Assembly: GCF_029892425.1 (NCBI RefSeq)
Contig: NZ_JARXWB010000022.1
Location: 62,001-126,000, forward strand
DNA length: 64,000 nt
Source: Bradyrhizobium sp. BR13661
GTDB taxonomy: Bacteria; Pseudomonadota; Alphaproteobacteria; Rhizobiales; Xanthobacteraceae
Reading direction: 5' to 3'
Shown here: positions 46,216 to 54,000 of the stretch, in pieces
Layout: the number at the start of each line of letters is the position of its first letter
Numbering within the stretch: position 1 is the first letter of the stretch
Made by a program: the position numbers and the translations under genes
Notes under the pieces: generated by a model
Seen by the model: the letters and a program-made list of their open reading frames with translations, nothing else
What the model was told of the DNA's origin: nothing
Databases searched by the model: none

Positions 46216-47192
46216 GGGGCTGCTCCCACGCGCTTTGCCACTGGTCGGCGCGCCAGCGCAACCAATCCTTGCTGAAGGGCAATGAAGGCAAACAGCAAGA
46301 TGCCGGTCGCGATCTTGGTCCACCAGCTCGACAGCGTGCCGTCGAAATTGATGTAGGTCTGGATCATGCCCTGGATCAGCACGCCGAGGAAGGTGCCGAT
46401 CACCGAACCCTGCCCGCCCGTGAGTAGCGTGCCGCCGATGACCACGGCCGCGATGCTGTCGAGCTCGACGCCGACGGCGGAGAGCGAATAGCCGGCGCTT
46501 GTATAGAAGGAGAACACGATGCCGGCGATCCCTGCGAGCAGGCTCGACAGCATGTAGATCTTCACCGTCATCCTGCCGACCGCGACGCCCATCAGGCTGG
46601 CGGTCGCCCTGTTACCGCCGAGTGCATAGACATTGGCACCGAACCGGGTGAGATGCAGCAGAAGTGCGCCGCCGATCGCGATGGCCAGCATGATGATCGC
46701 AACCGCGCTCAGCCGTCCGCCCCCGGGCATCCGCAACGCAAAATCGGATACGGTTGAATAAACCGGCGCGGTAATCGGCACCGATTCCGTCGACAGCAGG
46801 AAGCTTGCGCCACGCGCCAGGAACATGCCAGCCAGCGTCACGATGAAGGGCGGCAGGTCGAAGACGTGGATGATCGCGCCCATCGCCGCGCCAAAGGCCG
46901 CCGAGAGCACGAGGATGGCGACGAAAGCGATCAGCGGCGGCACGCCCCAGCGCTCGATCGCAAGCGCGACGAACACAGTGGTGAAGCCGATGACGGAGCC
47001 GACCGAGAGATCGATGCCGCCGGAGATAATCACGAAGGTCATGCCGGTCGCGACGATGCCAAGGAAGGCGTTGTCGGTGAGGAGATTGCCGACCACGCGG
47101 GTGGAGGCGATGTTGGGAAACTGCACTGCGCAAGCTGCGAAGCCCGCTACCAGAACGACGGCCGTGATCAGGACTGGCGGGAGCCCTTTCAT
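46212..47192 (-). CDS. yjfF: Galactofuranose-type ABC transporter permease YjfF
   Basis: The 326-residue inner-membrane permease begins MKGLPPVLITAVVLVAGFAA. It has about nine or ten membrane segments, ISGGIDLSVGSVIGFTTVF, IIHVFDLPPFIVTLAGMFLA and VVIGGTLLTGGQGSV. The start overlaps the preceding permease stop (ATGA). A longer frame upstream to 47852 overlaps that gene and is not coding. It is the second permease of the YtfQRT-YjfF importer. Confidence 0.9.
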   Translation of the reverse strand: MKGLPPVLITAVVLVAGFAACAVQFPNIASTRVVGNLLTDNAFLGIVATGMTFVIISGGIDLSVGSVIGFTTVFVALAIERWGVPPLIAFVAILVLSAAFGAAMGAIIHVFDLPPFIVTLAGMFLARGASFLLSTESVPITAPVYSTVSDFALRMPGGGRLSAVAIIMLAIAIGGALLLHLTRFGANVYALGGNRATASLMGVAVGRMTVKIYMLSSLLAGIAGIVFSFYTSAGYSLSAVGVELDSIAAVVIGGTLLTGGQGSVIGTFLGVLIQGMIQTYINFDGTLSSWWTKIATGILLFAFIALQQGLVALARRPVAKRVGAAP

Positions 47193-48181
47193 GGGTTTGC
47201 CCTCCGCAGCCGCGCCATGATGCCGGCAAAGCCGGACAATTTTGGCGATTGTAGCAGCAGCACTGCGAGCACCACCACCGCCTTGACCAGCAGGTTGAAC
47301 TCCGGCGGATAGCCCGACAGCAAGATACCCGTGTTCATGGTCTGGATGATCAGCGCACCCAACACAGCCAGAACCAGGCTGAAGCGCCCACCGAACAGCG
47401 AGGTTCCGCCGATCACGACCGCAAGGATGGCGTCGAGCTCGAGCCACAGGCCGGCATTGTTGGCATCCGCCCCCATGATGTCGGCTGCTGCGATCACGCC
47501 GGCAAGCGCTGCGCAGACACCGCACCAGACATAGACCGCCAGGATCATCGCCCGGGTACCGACGCCAGCAAGCTCGCTCGCCCGTGCATTGCCGCCGGTC
47601 GCCTCGATCAGGAGGCCGAGCGCCGAGCCGCGGACCACAGCACAAGTCAAGATCAGCATGCCAAGCGCGATCACGACCGGGACCGGGACGCCAAGAATGG
47701 CGCCGTTGCCGAGCCAGACCAGATCCGGCGAGGTAAAGGTCACGATGCGCCCCTCGGTGATAAGCTGAGCGATGCCGCGCCCTGCCACCATCAGGATCAG
47801 CGTCGCCACGATCGGCTGCATGCCGAGAACGGCTACAAGAAAGCCGTTCCACAATCCGCAGACGAGTCCAGCGCCGAGCGCAGCCCCCAGCACCACCGGC
47901 AGACCATGACTATCGGCGAGACTTGCGGCAATCGCGCCGCAGATGGCCATCACCGCGCCGACCGAGAGATCGATGCCGCGTGTCGCGATCACCAACACCA
48001 TTCCGAGCGAGAGCAGCGCCACCGGCGTGCCGCGATTAAGCACGTCGATCATGCTACCGAACAGACGGCCGTCCTGAAGGCGCAGGTCGAAGAACTGCGG
48101 CGACACCACGCGGTCGACCGCGAGGATCACGATCAGCGCCAGGATCTGGGCAAGGCCGCGGCGCGGCAACAACGCTGTCAT
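47189..48181 (-). CDS. ytfT: Galactofuranose-type ABC transporter permease YtfT
   Basis: The 330-residue inner-membrane permease has family motifs MVLVIATRGIDLSVGAVMAI, VATLILMVAGRGIAQLIT and VVIGGTSLFGGRFS. The E. coli YtfQRT-YjfF importer likewise uses two different permeases. It overlaps the ATPase gene by four bases (48178-48181). It forms half of the pore with YjfF. Confidence 0.9.
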   Translation of the reverse strand: MTALLPRRGLAQILALIVILAVDRVVSPQFFDLRLQDGRLFGSMIDVLNRGTPVALLSLGMVLVIATRGIDLSVGAVMAICGAIAASLADSHGLPVVLGAALGAGLVCGLWNGFLVAVLGMQPIVATLILMVAGRGIAQLITEGRIVTFTSPDLVWLGNGAILGVPVPVVIALGMLILTCAVVRGSALGLLIEATGGNARASELAGVGTRAMILAVYVWCGVCAALAGVIAAADIMGADANNAGLWLELDAILAVVIGGTSLFGGRFSLVLAVLGALIIQTMNTGILLSGYPPEFNLLVKAVVVLAVLLLQSPKLSGFAGIMARLRRANP

Positions 48182-49719
48182 GCCCGGGCCTCTTGCACCG
48201 CCGCGCCATCGGCGGCGATGGCCGCGAGAATATTGGTGACGTCGATCGCCTCGCCCGCGAGCTCCTCGACATGGGCGCGATCGCGCAGCACGATCACGCG
48301 ATCGGAATAGGTCACGATCTCGTCGAGCTCGGAGGAGATCACGAGCAGCGCCAGCCCGTCGTCACAGAGCTCGCGGATCAGGCGGATGATCTCGGCATGC
48401 GCACCGACGTCGATGCCGCGCGTCGGTTCATCCAGCACGAGGAGCCGCGGTGACGTCGCGAGCCAGCGCGCCAGCAGGGCTTTTTGCTGATTGCCGCCGG
48501 AGAGCAGGCCGACGGGCCGCTCTGGATCAGGCGGACGGATATCGAGCATCTTGACGTAACGTTTGGCGATCTCGTCCTGCTCGCGGCGCGACAGCGGCCG
48601 ATGCAGGCCGCGCTTGGCTTGGAGCGCGAGCACGATGTTCTCGCGCACGGTGAGCTCGGCGACGATGCCGTCGGTCTTGCGTTCCTCCGGGCAATAGCCA
48701 AAGCCGTGGCGCACGCCGTCGCGCGGCGACTGCAGCCGTATGGTAGCGCCCTCCACCCTCGCCTGCCCGCCATCGGCGCGCTCGGCGCCGAACACCAGCC
48801 GCGCCGTCTCGGTCCGGCCCGAGCCGAGCAGCCCGGCGAGGCCGACAACCTCACCATGCCGCAGCTCGAGATTGAAGGGGGCGACGTAGCCGGCCTTGCC
48901 GTAATTCTCGAAGCTCGCGCAGACCTCGCGCGGCAGACCGTCGCTCGTGGCCGTGCGTGCGCCGGTGGTCTCGGCCAGCTCGCGGCCCAGCATCATCCGG
49001 ATCAACTCCAGCCGCGGCAACGAGGCTGTCTCACGCTCGCCGACCAGGCGGCCGTTGCGCAACACCGTGATGCGATCGGAAATCTCGTAGACCTGATCGA
49101 GGAAATGGCTGACGAAGACGATGCCGATGCCGCGTTTGGCCAGCTGGCGCATGATGCCAAAGAGGATCTCGACCTCGTGGCGATCGAGGCTCGCGGTTGG
49201 CTCGTCCAGGATCAGCACGCGGGCGGAGAGATCGACCGCGCGTGCGATCGCGGTGACATGCTGGATCGCCACCGAATAATTGCCGAGCGGTGCGGCCACA
49301 TCGATGTCGAGACCGAAATCCGCAAGCAGCGCCCTTGCGCGGCGGCGCATCTCGCCGTCGCGCACGATACCGAAGCGCATCGGCTGGCGATCGAGAAACA
49401 GATTCTGCGCCACCGACAGGTTCGGCAGCAGATTGACTTCCTGGTAAACGGTAGCAATGCCGGCCTGAAGCGCCGCCTTGGCCGAACGCGGTGCAACCTC
49501 TTCGCCGCCCAGCCTGACGACACCGGCATCGCGCGGGAACACGCCGGTGACGACCTTGATCAGCGTGGATTTGCCGGCGCCATTCTCGCCGAGCAGCGCA
49601 TGGATCTCGCCCGCGCGAAGCGTAAAATCCACTTCCTGCAGCGCGCGCACCGCACCAAAGCTCTTGCTGATCCCGCGCACCTCCAGGAGGGACGGAGCAG
49701 GATCAAGGCTGTTCTCCAT
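48178..49719 (-). CDS. ytfR: Galactofuranose-type ABC transporter ATP-binding protein YtfR
   Basis: The 513-residue tandem ATPase has Walker A GENGAGKST, the N-terminal LILDEPTASLDRHE, a degenerate second Walker A (GLLGSGRTET), and the second-half signature LLSGGNQQKALLARWL with LVLDEPTRGIDVGA. The motif set is that of CUT2 sugar ATPases. It follows the binding-protein gene by about 116 bp with a hairpin in the gap. Confidence 0.92.
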   Translation of the reverse strand: MENSLDPAPSLLEVRGISKSFGAVRALQEVDFTLRAGEIHALLGENGAGKSTLIKVVTGVFPRDAGVVRLGGEEVAPRSAKAALQAGIATVYQEVNLLPNLSVAQNLFLDRQPMRFGIVRDGEMRRRARALLADFGLDIDVAAPLGNYSVAIQHVTAIARAVDLSARVLILDEPTASLDRHEVEILFGIMRQLAKRGIGIVFVSHFLDQVYEISDRITVLRNGRLVGERETASLPRLELIRMMLGRELAETTGARTATSDGLPREVCASFENYGKAGYVAPFNLELRHGEVVGLAGLLGSGRTETARLVFGAERADGGQARVEGATIRLQSPRDGVRHGFGYCPEERKTDGIVAELTVRENIVLALQAKRGLHRPLSRREQDEIAKRYVKMLDIRPPDPERPVGLLSGGNQQKALLARWLATSPRLLVLDEPTRGIDVGAHAEIIRLIRELCDDGLALLVISSELDEIVTYSDRVIVLRDRAHVEELAGEAIDVTNILAAIAADGAAVQEARA

Positions 49720-49798
49720 AACGACGTCACTCCCGGCGGCGCCCGCTTATGCTGCGGACGCCCAGCCTATTCGTTCGCGCAGCGATTGCGAAGGGGGT

Positions 49799-49823
49799 GC
49801 CGGACCACGAGGCGTGATCCGGC
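49799..49823. terminator. Stem-loop between ytfQ and ytfR
   Basis: GCCGGACCACG pairs with CGTGATCCGGC (11 positions, one mismatch) around an AGG loop. It begins 12 bp after the ytfQ stop. As in two other operons here, the hairpin follows the binding-protein gene and probably sets its excess over the downstream products. Confidence 0.6.
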
Positions 49824-49835
49824 GAGACGCCCGCC

Positions 49836-50801
49836 TCAGTAACCGAGGCCCTTCTTGCTGTCGTATTCCTTCTGCGGATTGTCGGTGGCGGTGAGCAGCC
49901 TGGATTCGGTCTGAATCCACTTCGGCGGAACGGTGCCCTTTTCCTTGAAGGCCGCGACGGCGTCGAAGGCCGGGCCCGCCATGTTCGGCGTCAGCTCGAC
50001 CGTTGCATTGGCTTCACCGGCAACCATCGCCTTGAAGATGTCAGGAACTGCGTCGATCGACACGGTGAGGATGTCCTTGCCTGGCTTGAGGCCGGCTTCC
50101 TTCATCGCCTGGATCGCCCCGACCATCATGTCGTCGTTGTGGGCGTAGACCGCGCAGATGTTCTTGCCGCCGCCTTCGGCCTTGATGAAGCTTTCCATGA
50201 CTTCCTTGCCCTTGGCGCGGGTGAAGTCACCGGTCTGGCTGCGCACAATTTTCAGGTTGGCGTGCTTGGCGACCGCCGTGTCAAAGCCCTTCTTGCGGTT
50301 GGCGGCGACGCTGGCGCCGACCGTGCCCTGCAATTCGACGATGTTGCACGCCTTGTCGCCGACGGTCTTGGCCAGCCAGTCGCCGGCGACCTCGCCTTCG
50401 TGGACGCTGTCCGAGGTGACGGCGGTGAGATAGAGGTCCTTGCCCGACGGGTCGATGTCGCGGTCGAGCAGCACCACCGGGATCTTGGCTTCCTTGGCTT
50501 CCTTCAGCACCGCATCCCAGCCGGTCGCGACGACGGGCGCGAGGAAGATCGCGTCGACATTCTGCGCAATGAAGGAGCGGATCGCCTTGATCTGGTTTTC
50601 CTGCTTCTGCTGCGCGTCGGCAATCTTGAGATTGACCTTGCGCTTGGCGGCCTCCTGCTTGGAGACCGACGTCTCGGCCGCGCGCCAGCCGGATTCCGAT
50701 CCGATCTGCGAGAAGCCGACGGTGAGCTCAGCGGCATTCGCCGGCACCGCGAGCAACAACGCGGCCGTGGCGCTGGCCGCAAAGAGGGCTTTGAGGATCA
50801 T
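49836..50801 (-). CDS. ytfQ: Galactofuranose-type periplasmic binding protein YtfQ
   Basis: The 321-residue binding protein has a signal peptide (MILKALFAASATAALLLAVPANA, cut before AELT). The mature start VGFSQIGSESGWRAAETSV is diagnostic of YtfQ, as are VLLDRDIDPSGKDLYLTAV and IYAHNDDMM-like AVYAHNDDMMVGAIQA. E. coli YtfQ binds galactofuranose, with arabinose-type sugars also reported for the family. GGGAG lies upstream of the ATG. It heads the 11-gene cluster. Confidence 0.92.
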   Translation of the reverse strand: MILKALFAASATAALLLAVPANAAELTVGFSQIGSESGWRAAETSVSKQEAAKRKVNLKIADAQQKQENQIKAIRSFIAQNVDAIFLAPVVATGWDAVLKEAKEAKIPVVLLDRDIDPSGKDLYLTAVTSDSVHEGEVAGDWLAKTVGDKACNIVELQGTVGASVAANRKKGFDTAVAKHANLKIVRSQTGDFTRAKGKEVMESFIKAEGGGKNICAVYAHNDDMMVGAIQAMKEAGLKPGKDILTVSIDAVPDIFKAMVAGEANATVELTPNMAGPAFDAVAAFKEKGTVPPKWIQTESRLLTATDNPQKEYDSKKGLGY

Positions 50802-50910
50802 CAGGCGGGTCTCCCAAAAATGTTATCCGGGGCACCGATTGGTATCATGGAACCCTCAGGCCGGCCTCTGAGGCGGCGAGAGGGACTATTTCACGGAAGT
50901 TCACGCCCGT

Positions 50911-50931
50911 ATAGTCATATTATTTGACTAT
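50911..50931. promoter_or_regulatory. ATAGTCA/TGACTAT inverted repeat upstream of ytfQ
   Basis: ATAGTCA (50911-50917) and TGACTAT (50925-50931) form a perfect seven-base inverted repeat with a seven-base AT-rich spacer, centred about 120 bp before the ytfQ start. The region has promoter-like low GC. It is a candidate operator for the GntR regulator of the cluster. Confidence 0.5.
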
Positions 50932-51091
50932 TGAGACGAATGACGTGGGAACGCGGGAGACGAACGCGCGCGACACGCAAAGGGAGAACTCTCTGACAAA
51001 TACAATGAGGGGATGAACAAGAATATGCGGGGATGGATCGGCACCCATCCGTCATGCCGACGCGCGTAAGCGAACCGAAAACGGAGCTGCG

Positions 51092-52264
51092 CTAAATCAG
51101 CTTCCGCTGCGCGAGGTTCTTCATCAGCGCACCGATGCCGAACGTCCAGGGCTCGCACTCGTCGCTGGTCCGCATGCGGTTGACGAGCTTGCCGAGCTGC
51201 GGCGCGGCGATCGTGACGATGTCGTCACGCTTGTGCGTAAAACCCTGCCCCGGCGCATCGCGATCCTTGACCGGCGCGAACATCGTGCCGAGAAACAGCA
51301 CGAAGCCGTCGGGATACTGATGCACCTTGCCGATGGTCTGACCGACGAGGTCGGTCGGGTCGCGGCTGATCATGCTGATCGAGGAATGGCCGTCGAGCAC
51401 GAAGCCATCGGTGCCCTTCACGTTCAGGCTGATATCGAGCTTGCGGGCATCGTCGAGCGTGAAGGTGTCGTCGAACAAACGCAGCAGCGGTCCGATCGAA
51501 CACGACGCATTATTGTCCTTGGCCTTCGACAACAGCAGCGCCGAGCGGCCCTCGAAGTCGCGCAGGTTCACGTCGTTGCCGAGCGCGCCGCCGACGATCT
51601 TGCCGCGGCTGGAGACGAACAGCACGAGCTCGGGCTCGGGGTTGTTCCAGGTCGACTTCGGATGCAGCCCGGCATCCATGCCGGTGCCGACCGAGGACAA
51701 CGTAGGCGCCTTGGTGAAGACCTCAGCATCGGGACCGATGCCGACCTCGAGATACTGGCTCCAGGCGTTCTGGTCGATCAGCACCTGCTTCAGATGCATC
51801 GCCTGGTCCGAGCCCGGCTTGAGTTTTGACAGATCGTCGCCGATCAGCCGCGTCACTTCCTTACGGATCGCTTCGGCCGAGGCCGGATTGCCCTTGGCCC
51901 GCTCCTCGATGACGCGTTCCAGCATCGAGATCGCGAAGGTGACGCCGGCGGCCTTCAAGGTCTGGAGATCGACCGGTGCGAGGAGCCAGGGCTTGTTCGG
52001 ATCGCGCCGATCCGGCGCCGTGTTGGCGACGATGGCCTCGAGATCGCCAATGCGCTCGCCCTTGACCGCTGCCAGCGCCTTGGCCGGATTGTCCTCCTCG
52101 CAGAGGGCGCTGACGGTCGGGAACTTTGCAGTGACATCGAAGACGCCGTCAGCGCGCACGGCGACAACAGCCGGGCCGCTCGCCTGAGGCAGCCAGACAC
52201 GACCGACCAGCGATCCCTTCGTTCCATCTTCGGGGAGAAGGTCTTTAACCGTCAAACTCGTCAT
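51092..52264 (-). CDS. Fumarylacetoacetate-hydrolase-family protein (possible 2-keto-3-deoxy sugar acid dehydratase)
   Basis: The 390-residue protein has an N-terminal domain (KGSLVGRVWLPQASGPAVVA) and a C-terminal FAH fold. Probable metal ligands are Glu in NNPEPELVLFVSS, Glu in YLEVGIGPDAEVFTKAP and Asp in ALGNDVNLRDFEGR. Length and layout resemble Caulobacter XylX, a 2-keto-3-deoxyxylonate dehydratase, rather than true fumarylacetoacetase. It lies about 290 bp upstream of the ytfQ promoter on the same strand and could carry the aldonate pathway toward 2-oxoglutarate semialdehyde. The role is inferred. Confidence 0.7.
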   Translation of the reverse strand: MTSLTVKDLLPEDGTKGSLVGRVWLPQASGPAVVAVRADGVFDVTAKFPTVSALCEEDNPAKALAAVKGERIGDLEAIVANTAPDRRDPNKPWLLAPVDLQTLKAAGVTFAISMLERVIEERAKGNPASAEAIRKEVTRLIGDDLSKLKPGSDQAMHLKQVLIDQNAWSQYLEVGIGPDAEVFTKAPTLSSVGTGMDAGLHPKSTWNNPEPELVLFVSSRGKIVGGALGNDVNLRDFEGRSALLLSKAKDNNASCSIGPLLRLFDDTFTLDDARKLDISLNVKGTDGFVLDGHSSISMISRDPTDLVGQTIGKVHQYPDGFVLFLGTMFAPVKDRDAPGQGFTHKRDDIVTIAAPQLGKLVNRMRTSDECEPWTFGIGALMKNLAQRKLI

Positions 52265-52371
52265 GGCGGGCGTCCTCGCTGTTTTCCGAACCGGCCGCGT
52301 TCGAACGGCGGCCGATCACGTTGCGAAACCAATAAACGCCTGGCGGGGGAAGTCCAGAGAGCAAGGCGATC

Positions 52372-53430
52372 TCACTTGAACCAGTGCACCAGCGCGATGC
52401 TGATGCCGAGCAACAGCATCAACGACAGCGTCACCGCCGCGGTCACCCTTCCTCCGACGTTCGCCAGCACGCGCACGTCGACGCCGAGACCGAGCGCAGC
52501 CATCGACACCACCGTGAGGAAGCTTGTGATCTTCGTCACCGGCCCCACCACCGTGCCCGGCACGATCTCCAGCGAACGCAAGGTCGCCAGCGCGAGGAAG
52601 CCCAGGATGAACCATGGCACCAGGCGGAAGAAGCCGACATTGGTCTTCTTCGCGCCGGTCTGCCAGCGCGAGGCAATCAGCGAAAGGCCGACGACCACGG
52701 GGCCGAGCATCAAGACGCGCATCAGCTTGACCAGCGTGCCGATCTGCGTGGAGATCAGGCCCGCGGGCACCGTTGCCGCGAGCACCTGCGGCACGGCGTA
52801 GACGGTCAAACCTGCGAGGATGCCGTATTGCGTGGCGGTGAGCTGCAACAGCGGGATCAGCAGCGGTAGGCCGAGCACCATCATCACGCCGAGGATCGCG
52901 GTGAAGGAAATCGAAGACGCGATCTCGTCGCTGTTCGCGCCAATGATCGGCGCAACCGCCGCGATCGCGGAGTTGCCGCAGATGGAATTGCCGCAAGCAA
53001 TCAGGATCGACAGCCGCGTCGACAGGCCGAGCATGCGGCTGAGACCGAAGGAGACGGAAAGCGCGATCACGACGACCGCCGCGATCGCGGCCAGCAGCGC
53101 GATGCCCGAGGCGGCGATAGCTGCAAAGCTGATGGAGGCGCCGAGCAGCATCACCGCCACTTCGAGCAGCTGCTTGGCGCTGAAGGCGATGCCGGCCTGC
53201 CAGCGTGCCGCAGGCTTCCAGAAGCTGCGCAACGCCATCCCCAGGAGGATCGCCATCACCAGCGCTTCAACATAGGGGTGCTCGAACACGCCAAGCTCGG
53301 CCCGCTCCAGCAGGGCCGAGACGCCGGCGACGGCGATACACATGAGAATGCCGGGAATCAGCGCGAGGATCCGACTAAAGGCCGTGGTCGGCTTGGAATC
53401 GGCCGGGCTGGATGCTTGATTCTGCGACAC
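52372..53430 (-). CDS. YeiH-family putative sulfate exporter (UPF0324)
   Basis: The 352-residue inner-membrane protein has about ten membrane segments. The family signature ACGNSICGNSAIAAVAPIIG is present, with KQLLEVAVMLLGASISFAAI and FILGFLALATLRS. Members are annotated as putative sulfate exporters, largely from links to sulfonate or taurine genes; direct proof is thin. No sulfur genes are nearby here. It ends 107 bp before the FAH-family gene on the same strand. Confidence 0.88.
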   Translation of the reverse strand: MSQNQASSPADSKPTTAFSRILALIPGILMCIAVAGVSALLERAELGVFEHPYVEALVMAILLGMALRSFWKPAARWQAGIAFSAKQLLEVAVMLLGASISFAAIAASGIALLAAIAAVVVIALSVSFGLSRMLGLSTRLSILIACGNSICGNSAIAAVAPIIGANSDEIASSISFTAILGVMMVLGLPLLIPLLQLTATQYGILAGLTVYAVPQVLAATVPAGLISTQIGTLVKLMRVLMLGPVVVGLSLIASRWQTGAKKTNVGFFRLVPWFILGFLALATLRSLEIVPGTVVGPVTKITSFLTVVSMAALGLGVDVRVLANVGGRVTAAVTLSLMLLLGISIALVHWFK

Positions 53431-53541
53431 AAATCTCTCCCTGGGGAGAAAGATTTATACGCACGACGATCCGTTCGGGGAATAAGTTTTCAGCATATCA
53501 GGGCCGAGAGAAGTTCTATCCCCAGCCTGGAATAACCCAGC

Positions 53542-53760
53542 TCAGAACAGCAGGTTCTTCGCGAGTGAGGCGACGTGGCCGAAGCTGTCATAGACGCCCG
53601 GCTCGAAGAACACCGCGCGGGCGAGCACGACACCCGCGACCAGCGTCCAGAACACGCCGGTGCCGACCCGCAGCAACAGTTTCGAGCTGCGCGACTGCGC
53701 CTGGGTGTCCGTTGCGGACACCAGCTGCTCGCCGAAGGGCTCAAATCCTGTGCGTTCCAT
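53542..53760 (-). CDS. Small single-pass membrane protein
   Basis: The 72-residue protein begins MERTGFEPFGEQLVSATDTQ and has one hydrophobic segment (VGTGVFWTLVAGVVLARAVFF). A longer frame upstream to 53940 has no protein-like character, so ATG 53760 is preferred. The style is that of small conserved membrane proteins in Bradyrhizobium. The 240 bp to the next gene (54000) shows no gene. Confidence 0.55.
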   Translation of the reverse strand: MERTGFEPFGEQLVSATDTQAQSRSSKLLLRVGTGVFWTLVAGVVLARAVFFEPGVYDSFGHVASLAKNLLF

Positions 53761-54000
53761 GGCCGTCAATCCATCCACTTCTGATCCGAAATGTCGTCGT
53801 TTCGGCCCCAAACGGCAATGGAAGCGATTGGCGTTTTTCCCTCCCGGAAGGGAAACTCCTTCTGCTCGGAGGCCGCGAGGCAATAGTTTTCTTCTTTTGC
53901 CCCATTCAGGCACCGGAACACGGCCGGCGGCCTGCCGCATAGACGATTCCGCCCCTGTCCACTACCGTGCCGCAACCCGCAAGGAAATCAGAAGAAGACG

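Noticed and set aside
47193..47852. N-terminal extension of the YjfF permease frame
   Set aside because: It overlaps the upstream ytfT gene, and the permease N-terminus begins at MKGLPPV with an ATGA overlap.
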